From Candidatus Nanopelagicales bacterium (GTDB taxonomy: Bacteria; Actinomycetota; Actinomycetes; S36-B12), in NCBI GenBank assembly GCA_018402235.1, contig JAGYJJ010000004.1, positions 889,256 to 953,255 of the forward strand: 64,000 nt of DNA. The letters run 5' to 3'. Both the position numbers and the translations under genes were made by a program. Position 1 is the first letter of the stretch. The number at the start of each line of letters is the position of its first letter. Positions 36,346 to 44,765 of this stretch are shown here, piece by piece. The notes below the pieces were generated by a model that worked only from the letters and a program-made list of their open reading frames with translations, ran no database searches and was not told the origin of the DNA.

Positions 36346-37883
36346 TCTCGAGCCTTCCCTTCAGACGCTTCCAGGACTTCACGAACATCGTCGGAGACAT
36401 CAGCTGCCTCGCTTTTACTCAATCCTGCGCTTCGTACGAGCGTACTTCCGTTGTCTGCGGGCTGCGCCTTGACCCAGACACGGCGGCGGCGCGTGAATAG
36501 CGAAATGGTCAGTCCCACCGTGGCGATCACGGCAGCCGCCAGGGCAGCTTCCTTGCCCGGATCGAAGGCGATCTGGAATGAGGCCCAGCGCTGCCAACCG
36601 GTGAACTCGATCTCCCCTTGCCCGAAATCCCAGGTCTGACCTGGGATTAGCGCCCGTAGTCCGATCTGTTCCATTGCCTCGGTCTTCAAGGTGTAAACAC
36701 TTTGCGGGATGCCGGAGTCCAAACCGAGGTCGCCTTCCCACACCGACAAGAAGACCGATGGATCATCGGGCTCGGGAAACGCCGAATGCGGACCACGAAT
36801 ATCGTCGATGGCCGAAGTGGGAAGGAAGATCCCTCGAAAGCCCAGTTGGGGGGTGGAGTCGGGAACCTTGATAACACCCGTGGAAGTGAAGTTGCCGTCC
36901 TGAGGAAGGAAGACAACGGCGTCGTCCAACACAGTTGCACCCGATGAGTCACGGACGATGAAAGTCGGCGCAAAGCCGTGCCCGACGAGGAAGATCTTGG
37001 CGCCGGCGATGGTGAGCGGGTAGTTCACCTCGATCAGGTCCGGTTCGATTGGCTCACCGGGTGAGCGCTGTACCTCGACGGTCGCCTCGAACAGACGTGG
37101 CGATCCACGTTCGGCCTCGCGGCGTTCGAACTCGACGGCAAAGTCCTCGAGTGTGAATGCGAATGGCGGAATGGTGTCTGCCGAGGACAACCGACCACCG
37201 CCCCAGGCGTCGTACTGGGTCAACGTGTTGGAGAAACCACTGCCCTCTTTGACGATAACGTTTCCTCGCCAACCGAAGAGTCCACCGATAGCTACCGCGG
37301 CAAGTATCAGCACGAGTGCGAGATGGAAGACAAGGTTTCCGGTCTCGCGCAGGTACCCCTTCTCAGCCGAGACCCACACCTGCGAGTCGCTTGTACCTGT
37401 CCGAACTCGCCAACGCTGGCCGCGTAGAAACTCCACGGCGTTATCGATGACAAGCGCTGGGGGCAGTGCCGATGTCTGCTCGTGGAACGCCTGCAACCTG
37501 GATAGGTTCTTGGGGGCCACCGGTGGCTGGCTGCGCATTGCTCGCCAATGAACTCCCACGCGGGGCAACACACACCCGATCAGCGAGATGAATAGCAAAA
37601 GATAGATCGCTGCAAACCAGGGAGCTCCGAAGACGTCGAAGAAGCCGAGCCGATCGAGGATGGGGCCGACGGTTGGCTGCTCCTCGAGCCACTCATCGAC
37701 CAACAGCGGGTTGTTCCCACGCTGGGGCAGGATCGACCCTGGGATGCTCGCCACCGCGAGTGCGAACAACAAGATCAGCGCCGTTCGCATACTGGTCAGT
37801 TGTCGCCAGACCCACCGCCAAAAGCCCGCTGCATCCAGCGGCGGGGGCGGCGCTTGGGTCTCGAGGGCGGGCGAAGCGGTCAT
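36342..37883 (-). CDS. resB: Cytochrome c biogenesis protein ResB
   Basis: 513 residues from ATG 37883 (MTASPALETQAPPPPL); a TTG seven codons earlier also exists. Four membrane helices: near 35-55 ('ALILLFALAVASIPGSILPQ'), 90-110 ('FAAIYLLLFISLIGCVLPR'), about 185-205 and about 460-480 before a basic tail 'FTRRRRVWVKA'. 'GSILPQRGNNP' is the ResB signature. The large loop between helices 3 and 4 lies outside the membrane. Acts with CcsB in haem ligation. Confidence 0.93.
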   Translation of the reverse strand: MTASPALETQAPPPPLDAAGFWRWVWRQLTSMRTALILLFALAVASIPGSILPQRGNNPLLVDEWLEEQPTVGPILDRLGFFDVFGAPWFAAIYLLLFISLIGCVLPRVGVHWRAMRSQPPVAPKNLSRLQAFHEQTSALPPALVIDNAVEFLRGQRWRVRTGTSDSQVWVSAEKGYLRETGNLVFHLALVLILAAVAIGGLFGWRGNVIVKEGSGFSNTLTQYDAWGGGRLSSADTIPPFAFTLEDFAVEFERREAERGSPRLFEATVEVQRSPGEPIEPDLIEVNYPLTIAGAKIFLVGHGFAPTFIVRDSSGATVLDDAVVFLPQDGNFTSTGVIKVPDSTPQLGFRGIFLPTSAIDDIRGPHSAFPEPDDPSVFLSVWEGDLGLDSGIPQSVYTLKTEAMEQIGLRALIPGQTWDFGQGEIEFTGWQRWASFQIAFDPGKEAALAAAVIATVGLTISLFTRRRRVWVKAQPADNGSTLVRSAGLSKSEAADVSDDVREVLEASEGKARE

Positions 37884-37929
37884 GGTCCTACCAGTGTCCG
37901 ACAACTTTCTGAAGTTCGCGAGCGTGGCC

Positions 37930-38700
37930 TCATAACGCCGTCTCGAAACCCGGGATAGTCACGCGCAGCCAGATGGTGAATTGCAGCCACAGGCCACTGA
38001 CCAACAAGACACCCACGAGCACGAGCATCCCGCCACCGATTCGCATGATCCATGCGTAATGGCGCCTGATGAAGTCTGTAGCCGTGGCGGTTCGGTCGAT
38101 GAAAAGCCCGAATGCGATGAAAGGCAAACCCAGACCCAGGCAGTAGGCGAAGGCGAGCAACGCCCCACGCGCGGCACTTGCCTCGGCAAGAGCCAGCGAC
38201 TGCACGGCGGTGAGGGTGGGCCCAATGCAGGGGGTCCAGCCCAGACCGAAGAGGACACCAAGAAGCGGTGCACCGGCCACTCCCCACGTTGGTGCCTTCA
38301 TCATGCGGTATTCGCGCTGGAACCAAGGCAGTACACCCATGAATGCCAAACCCATGATGATGACGAGCACCCCCATGACGCGGGTGATGATGCCTTCGTA
38401 ACGCAAAAGCACCGAGCCGAGGCCGCCGAACAACGCGCCGTAGGAAACGAACACCACACTGAAACCGAGTACGAACAAGACACTGCCAAGCAACACGCGT
38501 GAACGCTGAGTACCAGCAGCAAGTTCGGCACCGGTCAATCCAGTTACATAGGAAACGTAGCCCGGAGCTAGCGGTAGCACGCATGGGCTCACGAATGCGA
38601 CTAGTCCGGCCAAGATCGCGATCGGAATCGCAATGAGTAGGGAACCGCTGGTGATCAGCGTCCCGATATCACCCACGCTCCTCACCTCGATCGACTTCAT
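37930..38700 (-). CDS. ccdA: Thiol-disulfide transporter CcdA
   Basis: 256 residues, six membrane helices. The two redox cysteines are in '[12 protein letters not shown]' (helix 1) and '[14 protein letters not shown]' (helix 4), both followed by the family Pro. CcdA moves reducing power from cytoplasmic thioredoxin to the extracytoplasmic ResA-like protein, keeping apocytochrome CxxCH reduced. ATG 38700 overlaps the resA-like gene by 32 bases; internal GTGs at 38685 and 38676 give smaller overlap and are alternatives. Followed by resB. Confidence 0.93.
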   Translation of the reverse strand: MKSIEVRSVGDIGTLITSGSLLIAIPIAILAGLVAFVSPCVLPLAPGYVSYVTGLTGAELAAGTQRSRVLLGSVLFVLGFSVVFVSYGALFGGLGSVLLRYEGIITRVMGVLVIIMGLAFMGVLPWFQREYRMMKAPTWGVAGAPLLGVLFGLGWTPCIGPTLTAVQSLALAEASAARGALLAFAYCLGLGLPFIAFGLFIDRTATATDFIRRHYAWIMRIGGGMLVLVGVLLVSGLWLQFTIWLRVTIPGFETAL

Positions 38701-39247
38701 CGATCACCCCACGCAGGGTTGCAGCACTCACCTTGCCCAAGATTCGAGCGGCTACTCGACCTTCCCGATCCACAACGAGCGTGGAGGGAATCGCCTGGGG
38801 AGGAAGGGAGTCGGAGAAAAGCAACTGAAGGCGCCCGTCTGCGTCTTGGACGCTGGGGAAGGTCAGTCCCATCGTCTCGACGAATCGCTGAGCCGACAAC
38901 GTCGAATCTCGGGTGTTCAATCCAACGAACTGCACCCCATCGTCTTGCACCTGGCTCCAGACTTCCTGAAGTTCAGGGGCCTCAGCGCGACACGGAGCGC
39001 ACCACGAGGCCCATACGTTCATCACCACTACGTCTCCACGATCATCGATGAGCGCGTACTGATCGCCATCCAACGTGGTTCCAACCAATGCAGGAGCAGG
39101 TACCCGGTCAGCAGGATCGATCAAAACGATCGACCCATCGCCCCCTACAAAGCCAGAACCTGAGCCAGCGCCTGAATCCGCGCCCTCGGCTCCCCCACAC
39201 GCAGTCAACGCGAGTACAGCGGCAGCCAAGACAAGCAGAGGCTTCAT
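38669..39247 (-). CDS. ResA/TlpA-type thiol-disulfide lipoprotein
   Basis: 192 residues. Signal peptide ends in a lipobox 'LTAC' with Cys17 as lipid anchor; a Gly/Ser-rich linker follows; the thioredoxin fold carries '[15 protein letters not shown]' (C83, C86) and cis-Pro 'AIPSTLVVD'. It reduces apocytochrome c outside the membrane using electrons from CcdA. It is the first gene of the cytochrome c maturation unit; a histidine-phosphatase gene is directly upstream (3 bases), so this unit may start further back. Confidence 0.9.
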   Translation of the reverse strand: MKPLLVLAAAVLALTACGGAEGADSGAGSGSGFVGGDGSIVLIDPADRVPAPALVGTTLDGDQYALIDDRGDVVVMNVWASWCAPCRAEAPELQEVWSQVQDDGVQFVGLNTRDSTLSAQRFVETMGLTFPSVQDADGRLQLLFSDSLPPQAIPSTLVVDREGRVAARILGKVSAATLRGVIDEVDRGEERG

Positions 39248-39250
39248 TCG

Positions 39251-39895
39251 CTATGCGCCCGCGATCTTGCTGGCGCCGGGAAGGAGCTCCCGAGCCGGCT
39301 CGGTATAGGTGATCGCTACGAGCCGATCGTCATCAAAAGTGAGCGATGTCAAGGACGCGAGGGTGCACTGACGAGATCGCGGATCGTGCCATAAGCGTCG
39401 ACCTTCCGCATCTAACCGTGCGATCCAAATCGGCAGCTGATGGCTGACCAGCACAGATTCACGACCATTTGCCGCATCACGCGCATTGTCGATCGCTTGC
39501 TTCATACGTTCCGCGACGACGTCGTACGGTTCACCCCAACTTGGCCGAAACGGATTCCACAGATGCCGCCATGTGGCTGGTTGACGCAGTACGCCGTCTC
39601 CAACACTCACCCGCTGACCTTCGAAGATGTTGTCGGCCTCGATCGCCAGTGGTTCGGTGATGATCGGATGACCATGTACGGCTGCTATCGGTGCGGCGGT
39701 CTGCTGGGCGCGTTCCATGGGTGAGGAGATCACCGCGGCGATGTCGTGACCAGCGAGGGCCTCAGCCGCCACCTGCGCCATCTGCTCGCCGCGATCAGAC
39801 AGTCGATACCCCGGCAACCTTCCGTACAGGACACCTTCTGGGTTGTGGACTTCGCCATGGCGAAGTAGATGCACCACGCTGCGCTTCTCGGTCAC
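39251..39895 (-). CDS. Histidine phosphatase family protein (GpmB-like)
   Basis: 214 residues. Catalytic 'LLRHGEVHNPEG' holds the phosphorylated His and Arg, 'ISSPMERAQQTAAPIA' the second Arg, and 'LVSHQLPIWI' the second His. Phosphoglycerate-mutase-like phosphatase; the substrate is not evident. AGAGGTGACC before the ATG is a good ribosome binding site. It lies 44 bases downstream of the HemD-fusion gene and 3 bases upstream of the ResA-like gene, all on one strand, a position also seen in other actinobacteria between hem and ccs genes. Confidence 0.88.
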   Translation of the reverse strand: MTEKRSVVHLLRHGEVHNPEGVLYGRLPGYRLSDRGEQMAQVAAEALAGHDIAAVISSPMERAQQTAAPIAAVHGHPIITEPLAIEADNIFEGQRVSVGDGVLRQPATWRHLWNPFRPSWGEPYDVVAERMKQAIDNARDAANGRESVLVSHQLPIWIARLDAEGRRLWHDPRSRQCTLASLTSLTFDDDRLVAITYTEPARELLPGASKIAGA

Positions 39896-39939
39896 CTCTT
39901 GAGCCTAAGCAAAGCCCACGGGGATACGAAGAGGGGTCC

Positions 39940-41742
39940 TCACGACTTGCGCCGACCAGCCGCCTTGCGTTTGCTCGGGCGCCATTCACCAGTACCCGCC
40001 TCTTCCACCTGCTGACGAAGAAGGAGTCCATGCTCGGCGAGCGCAGCGACAAGACCTTCCGGTGTGCTGTCTTGCGCAAGTACATCGACCCTCAGCCCGT
40101 GCTCTTCTGCGGTTTTGGCTGTGTTGGGGCCGATGCACGCAACGATCGTGGACTGATGGGGCTTTCCGGCGATCCCGACCAGATTGCGCACAGTGCTGCT
40201 CGAGGTGAACATCACCGCGTCGAAACCACCGGTCTTGATGGCTTCGCGAACCGGCGCCGGCGGAGGTGCAGCTCGCACCGTTCGGAACGCCGTGATGTCC
40301 TCGACCTCCCAGCCGAGTTCAGTGAGACCAGCGGCGAGGGTGTCGGTCGCGATATCTGCACGTGGCAAGAACACTTTGTTGATCGGGTCAAGAAGTGAGT
40401 CGTACGGCGGCCATACATCGGCGAGACCACTCGTGCTCTGATCCTCGGTGGGCACCAAATCCGGCCGAACACCGAACTCAATGAGCGCCTCGACGGTACC
40501 GGCACCACATGCTGCAATCTTGAGGCCAGCAAAGGAGCGCGCATCGAGACCATATTCCTGGATCTTTTCCCGCACCGCGCGGACCGCGTTAGCGGATGTG
40601 AAGCCGACCCATTCATAGCGTCCGGAAACGAGCCCGTGCACGGCGCGCTCCACCTGCTGCGGGGTGCGCGGCGGCTCCACCGAAATCGTGGCAACCTCAC
40701 TCGGCACCGCACCTAGTCGCCGCAACAGGGCCACGAGTGTGGCTGTGTTGTCTTGCGTGCGGGGAATGAGCACCCGCCAGCCGACGAGAGCTTTACGCTC
40801 GAACCAATCCAGCCGATCACGCTGCTCGACTACTTCACCAACTACAACGAAACCGTTCTTGCGGGATTGTGCATTTTCAGCAGCATCACCCAAGGTTGTG
40901 ACTGTTGTGTGCTGATCGACAGTGGTGCCATCACGCGTGACAGCAACTGCGGTAGCCGCTGGCTTACCCGCATCTAGCAGCGCTTTGGCGATCTGTGCGA
41001 GGCGACCTGCTCCCGTGGGAAACACTGATGTCACTCGCGGAGCAATCAATTCCTCCCACTTGATACCCGAGTCCTGTGCATCCAGGATGCGCACCTCGCG
41101 TGCCTTCCCTCCGAGCAGGCCGTAACCGGCATATGCGGGGATGCCGGTCACATCGCTGACCGCCGGCACGATCTCCACATCAACCTTGGATCGACGAACT
41201 GCGCTCACTTCACCAAGCAGGTTCGCGCCCAACGCCGGATCTCCCGCCATCAGCCGAACAACCGACTTACCGACCTTCGCGGCATCGATCGCCGGCTTGA
41301 TGCGATCGGCGGATGTACCGGATGCGTCGGGATCGATAACTGAAATAGCTTCCGGCGAAGCGAAGGCTTCGGCAACGTGCACAGCGGGCTTGTCGACAAG
41401 CACCAGTTGGGCCTCGCTCAGGAGCTTCGCACCCTTGTGCGCGATCAGTTCCGGTTCACCCGGGCCTGCAGCGACGAAGGAAACACTGGGCATCTGCGGC
41501 GTGGAGTCACGGCGCACGGAGGGCACATCGTTTCCCTCGTCGATCGGCGCAACAGCAGCCTTCTTGGCGGGCGCTTTTTTGGCAGGCGCCTTTTGAGCAG
41601 CCGTCTTTTTGGCAGGCGCCTTTTGAGCAGCCGTCTTTTTGGCGGGCGCCTTCTTCGCGGGCGCCTTCTTCGCGGGCGCCTTCTTGCTCGTGGTCTTCTT
41701 CACGGAACTTCCTGCTGCCTTCTCCCGCTTATTGGGACTCAT
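39940..41742 (-). CDS. hemD: Uroporphyrinogen-III methylase-like/HemD fusion with Lys-Ala tail
   Basis: 600 residues. Residues 15-62 are a Lys/Ala/Pro repeat (KKAPAKK units) like histone-H1-type tails. Residues about 84-330 resemble an SUMT (CobA-type) methylase but key motifs are eroded: 'AAGPGEPELIAHKGAK' for the SAM loop and 'RLMAGDPALGANLLGE' where RGGEE is expected. Residues about 335-590 are the HemD domain ('GWRVLIPRT', 'VGFTSANAVRAV', 'MFTSSSTVRNLV', 'ACIGPNTAKTA'), which closes hydroxymethylbilane to uroporphyrinogen III. The methylase part may be inactive. ATGA overlap with rex indicates co-translation. hemA and hemC, usual between rex and hemD, are absent here. Confidence 0.9.
   Translation of the reverse strand: MSPNKREKAAGSSVKKTTSKKAPAKKAPAKKAPAKKTAAQKAPAKKTAAQKAPAKKAPAKKAAVAPIDEGNDVPSVRRDSTPQMPSVSFVAAGPGEPELIAHKGAKLLSEAQLVLVDKPAVHVAEAFASPEAISVIDPDASGTSADRIKPAIDAAKVGKSVVRLMAGDPALGANLLGEVSAVRRSKVDVEIVPAVSDVTGIPAYAGYGLLGGKAREVRILDAQDSGIKWEELIAPRVTSVFPTGAGRLAQIAKALLDAGKPAATAVAVTRDGTTVDQHTTVTTLGDAAENAQSRKNGFVVVGEVVEQRDRLDWFERKALVGWRVLIPRTQDNTATLVALLRRLGAVPSEVATISVEPPRTPQQVERAVHGLVSGRYEWVGFTSANAVRAVREKIQEYGLDARSFAGLKIAACGAGTVEALIEFGVRPDLVPTEDQSTSGLADVWPPYDSLLDPINKVFLPRADIATDTLAAGLTELGWEVEDITAFRTVRAAPPPAPVREAIKTGGFDAVMFTSSSTVRNLVGIAGKPHQSTIVACIGPNTAKTAEEHGLRVDVLAQDSTPEGLVAALAEHGLLLRQQVEEAGTGEWRPSKRKAAGRRKS
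41581..41640. repeat. Exact 30-bp tandem repeat in hemD 5' end
   Basis: Bases 41581-41610 and 41611-41640 are identical 30-mers. They encode two copies of KAPAKKTAAQ on the minus strand. Adjacent stretches (41556-41580 and 41641-41695) hold shorter 15-base variants encoding KAPAK. The exactness suggests recent duplication or slippage, so copy number may vary between strains. Confidence 0.9.
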
Positions 41743-42515
41743 GCGTTCATCGCCTTCCTGTCGCCGGAAACCGATCGCTGCGGATCGAGTTCGGTGACCA
41801 CGGAGCCGGCCGGGTTCTTTCGACGTTGCTCATGGAAGGCGAGCACCTGCAGCTCCACAGCCAAATCGACCTTGCGGACTTCCACGTCAGTTGGAACATT
41901 CAGCACAACCGGCGCGAAGTTGACGATGCTGTGCAGCCCCGCCTTAACCATTCGCTCGGCGATGTCTTGCGCGGCGTCCGCGGGAGTCGTGATCACGCCG
42001 ATGTGCGCTCCTTGATCAGCGACCACCTCCGCCAACTCCTCGACAGGACGGACAGTGAAACTGCGGTCCACTACCGCCACCGTTGAGCCGACCACATCGG
42101 GGTGGGAGTCGAAAAGCCCCAGGATCCGAAAACCCCGGCTGGCGAAACCGCGATAGGAAACGAGCGCCCGGCCGAGATTGCCAACCCCCACGACCACAAC
42201 TCCCCAGGGAGAGGTCAGGCCCAGTTCCCGAGCGATCTGGTATCCCAAGAACTCGACCTCATAGCCCACACCCCGCGTTCCGTAGGAGCCGAGGTAGGAA
42301 AGGTCCTTACGCAACTTGGCGCTGGTCACACCGCACGCGGTTGCAAGTTCTTCACTTGAGACGGTGATGATCCCCTGCTCGGCCATCGCGGTGAGAACCC
42401 GGTGGTAGATGGGCAGGCGGGCCACCGTGGCTTCGGGGATGGAATTGCCCTTGCCACCCGCGCACGGCAGGGGCCCGGCGGATTCGCGGAAATCGGGAAG
42501 TGGCACGTCCGTCAC
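41739..42515 (-). CDS. rex: Redox-sensing transcriptional repressor Rex
   Basis: 258 residues from GTG 42515. Winged helix with 'IPEATVARLPIYHRVLTAM' and 'SSEELATACGVTSAKLRKDLSYLGSYGTRGVGY' region, then Rossmann NAD(H) fold 'VVVVGVGNLGRALVSYRGF' and the family C-terminal 'LAVELQVLAFHEQRR'. Rex binds DNA when NADH/NAD+ is low and leaves when NADH rises. The frame is open to TTG 42584, but a Rex-like palindrome and promoter hexamers lie at 42556-42584, so the downstream GTG is preferred. Overlaps the HemD fusion by four bases. Likely targets here are itself, hemD and nuo. Confidence 0.93.
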   Translation of the reverse strand: MTDVPLPDFRESAGPLPCAGGKGNSIPEATVARLPIYHRVLTAMAEQGIITVSSEELATACGVTSAKLRKDLSYLGSYGTRGVGYEVEFLGYQIARELGLTSPWGVVVVGVGNLGRALVSYRGFASRGFRILGLFDSHPDVVGSTVAVVDRSFTVRPVEELAEVVADQGAHIGVITTPADAAQDIAERMVKAGLHSIVNFAPVVLNVPTDVEVRKVDLAVELQVLAFHEQRRKNPAGSVVTELDPQRSVSGDRKAMNA

Positions 42516-42555
42516 CTGGTAGTCGGATCCGGCACGAATGCCGGTTGGCGGCGCA

Positions 42556-42584
42556 ACAGTAAGGGCTCGTGCACGAATGCACAA
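42556..42584 (-). promoter_or_regulatory. Candidate rex promoter with Rex-like palindrome
   Basis: Bases 42567-42584 read TCGTGCACGAATGCACAA: half-sites TCGTGCA and TGCACAA around a 4-base spacer, the geometry of a Rex operator, with GTGCA in place of the GTGAA core. On the minus strand TTGTGC (42579-42584), 17 bases, then TACTGT (42556-42561) make a weak sigma-70-type promoter, with the palindrome over the -35 and spacer. Distance to the rex GTG is about 40 bases. Autoregulation of rex is known in Streptomyces; the site here is inferred. Confidence 0.5.
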
Positions 42585-42608
42585 AGTTGAGCGGACGCCT
42601 GAGTCCGA

Positions 42609-42887
42609 TTATCGGTCTAAAGCCGAGGCAAGCCTCGTGGGATCCACCCGGTAGAAGTCATGGCGCTGGCCATCCACCATGACCACGGGGATGTACTCGG
42701 CGTACCGATCCGCGAGACCTGGATCGTCCTCAATCGAGACAACCCGGTAGCCGATCCCCCGCGGCCGGCATACCTGGGCAACAACCCACTCAGCTTCCTC
42801 ACACAGGTGGCAGCCGGGTCGTCCGATGATGACGACGCGCGGCTGGTCTGCCGACACCTCGGCAGGTGAGGGCAATTGTTCGTCCAT
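42609..42887 (-). CDS. Glutaredoxin-family protein
   Basis: 92 residues from ATG 42887 (MDEQLPSPAEVSADQ); a GTG at 42923 would add 12 residues. The redox motif is 'GRPGCHLCEEAEW' (CxxC at about 26-29) and cis-Pro 'YIPVVMVDGQ', as in the DUF836 glutaredoxin-like group common beside rex/hem and SerB1-like genes in actinobacteria. It probably handles thiol-disulfide exchange in the cytoplasm; its partner is unknown. It is 93 bases upstream of rex on the same strand and divergent from the SerB-like gene. Confidence 0.85.
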   Translation of the reverse strand: MDEQLPSPAEVSADQPRVVIIGRPGCHLCEEAEWVVAQVCRPRGIGYRVVSIEDDPGLADRYAEYIPVVMVDGQRHDFYRVDPTRLASALDR

Positions 42888-42960
42888 CGGAGCATTGTGC
42901 AAGAGCAAGAGGTTGTGTGACACGACCCACCGAGTGGGAACTGTGCGTACTCTGCCTCGT

Positions 42961-43818
42961 GTGAGTGCTCCCGACGTTCTGACGTCTTATCGCCGCGCCG
43001 GCCAGGCTTCGGCTTCGGCCGCTCACACGGTCGATCACGTGCCGTCGAGTGCCGCCGCATTCTTCGACGTCGACAACACGATCATGCGCGGATCGAGCCT
43101 CTTCCATCTTGCCGTCGGTCTAGCCAAGCGCAAGTACTTTCGTGCCAGTGAGATAAGCGGCTTCGCCCGAAAACAAATCAAATTCGTTCTGAGTGGATCT
43201 GAAGACCTCGAGGACATGGCCTCCGCTACCGAAGCGGCGCTGTCCTTCGTTCAGGACCGCCCCGTTGCTGAACTCCAAGATCTCGCTGAGGAAATTTTCG
43301 ACTCCGAGATGATCGACAAACTCATTCCCGGAACCCTGGCGCTTGCCCAGGGACATCTGGACTCCGGTCAGCAGGTGTGGCTCGTCACCGCGACGCCGCA
43401 GGAATTGGCAGCGGTGATCGCGCGCAGGCTCGGCCTTACCGGCGCTTTGGGCACCGTTGCCGAAAGCCGTAGCGGCGCATACACAGGTCACCTCAATGGT
43501 CCGCCCTTGCACGGTCTGGCTAAGGCTGAAGCCGTTCGGGCTCTTGCCTTAGCCGAAGGACTGGACCTCGCCGACTGCAGCGCCTACTCAGATTCGGTCA
43601 ACGACGTCCCGATGCTGTCCTCGGTCGGAAATCCGGTGGCAGTGAACCCCGATCCCGAATTGCGCGCGCATGCGCTGGCTAATCACTGGCGGATTCGTGA
43701 CTTTCGACGCCGAGCTCGGCTCCGCCCGTACGTTGCCCCGGTTGCGACTGGTGCGTTGGGAGTAGCTGTGGGCATGGCATCCGGTTACGCGGTGGCTCAC
43801 TTGCGCGGTAAGCGCTAG
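42961..43818 (+). CDS. SerB1-like HAD-IB family hydrolase
   Basis: 285 residues from GTG 42961 (VSAPDVLTSYRRAGQ). HAD motif I is 'AFFDVDNTIMRGSS', motif II 'WLVTATPQELA', motif III Lys in 'LHGLAKAEAVRAL', motif IV 'AYSDSVNDVPMLSSVG'. A hydrophobic C-terminal segment 'GALGVAVGMASGYAVA' may anchor it. HAD-IB enzymes include phosphoserine phosphatase; the mycobacterial neighbour SerB1 is of this group, but serine biosynthesis is not proven by context. Convergent with the acyltransferase gene, sharing CTAG across both stops. Confidence 0.88.
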   Translation: MSAPDVLTSYRRAGQASASAAHTVDHVPSSAAAFFDVDNTIMRGSSLFHLAVGLAKRKYFRASEISGFARKQIKFVLSGSEDLEDMASATEAALSFVQDRPVAELQDLAEEIFDSEMIDKLIPGTLALAQGHLDSGQQVWLVTATPQELAAVIARRLGLTGALGTVAESRSGAYTGHLNGPPLHGLAKAEAVRALALAEGLDLADCSAYSDSVNDVPMLSSVGNPVAVNPDPELRAHALANHWRIRDFRRRARLRPYVAPVATGALGVAVGMASGYAVAHLRGKR

Positions 43819-44765
43819 CCGAAAACCCCACCGCGCTGAGCAAGTAGGTCGTACAAACGTCGTTGGATTCGTTCGCGCACTTGATCGGTGATGTCGAACA
43901 ACACAGCCGGATCGTCGGCAGAGCCAGGCGGCAGATGATCGGTGGGAATGGGGTCGTCGAAGTGGATCAACCACTTACTGGGCAACGGGATAAGTCCCAG
44001 CGGCCCGAGTGCAGGAAACGTAGGGGTGACCGGAAAGAAGGGAAGCCCGAGGAAGCGTGCCAGCACAGACGCATTCGCGATCATCGGGTAGATCTCTTCG
44101 GCGCCGACGATGGCTGTGGGGATGATCGGAACTCCCGTACGTACGGCAGCCGAAACGAATCCACCACGACCAAAACGCTGCAGGCGGTAGCGCTCGGCGA
44201 ACGGCTTACCGATGCCCTTGAACCCTTCCGGCCATACGCCCACCACCTCACCGGAAGCCAACAGGCGCTCGGCGTCCGCGTGACAGGCCAAGGTATGCCC
44301 CGCTCGGCGGGCAAGGTCGCCGATGAAGGGCGTTTGGAACACCAAATCCGCGCCCAACATCCGAAGATTGCGGTGGGCGGGGTGTTCGTCGTGCACCGCA
44401 ACCTGGGTCATGACCGAATCCAGCGCGATAGTCCCGGAGTGATTCGCGACGATCAGGGCTCCTCCGCCTGAGGGAACGGCATCGATGCCCGAGACCTCCA
44501 CTCGGAACCAATGGCGGTATAGCGGCCGGAAGATCTCCATCAACACCCGATCGGTGAACTGCGGATCGAACCCGAAGTCATCCACCGAGTAGTCCCCCGT
44601 CAATCGTGATTTCACGACTTCGAGGGTGGACGTGAACTCCTCGCTTCGGTCCTCGCCTTTGACCTCGCCCGCGTGAGCTGCGAGGCGCGCGGGGGAAATC
44701 GGTCGCGGGCCGGTGGCCCCGACGCGACGTGCTGCCTTGGACGGACGAATGCGCTGTTCATCCAT
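43815..44765 (-). CDS. PlsC-type 1-acylglycerol-3-phosphate acyltransferase-like protein
   Basis: 316 residues from ATG 44765 (MDEQRIRPSKAARRVG). The acyltransferase block I is 'IVANHSGTIALDSVM' (N-H-S-x4-D in place of NHxxxxD) and block III 'GVWPEGFKGIGKPF' (EG in place of FPEGTR). The first 100 residues are a hydrophilic, charged extension. It transfers acyl chains to lysophospholipid-like acceptors; the modified block I is common to this actinobacterial subgroup, next to a GalE2-like epimerase in mycobacteria. Overlaps the epimerase stop by eight bases. Confidence 0.87.
   Translation of the reverse strand: MDEQRIRPSKAARRVGATGPRPISPARLAAHAGEVKGEDRSEEFTSTLEVVKSRLTGDYSVDDFGFDPQFTDRVLMEIFRPLYRHWFRVEVSGIDAVPSGGGALIVANHSGTIALDSVMTQVAVHDEHPAHRNLRMLGADLVFQTPFIGDLARRAGHTLACHADAERLLASGEVVGVWPEGFKGIGKPFAERYRLQRFGRGGFVSAAVRTGVPIIPTAIVGAEEIYPMIANASVLARFLGLPFFPVTPTFPALGPLGLIPLPSKWLIHFDDPIPTDHLPPGSADDPAVLFDITDQVRERIQRRLYDLLAQRGGVFG

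Noticed and set aside
42913-42925. TTGTGTGACACGA near the SerB-like gene as a further Rex site
   Set aside because: Half-sites are separated by too few bases for the 18-bp Rex geometry.
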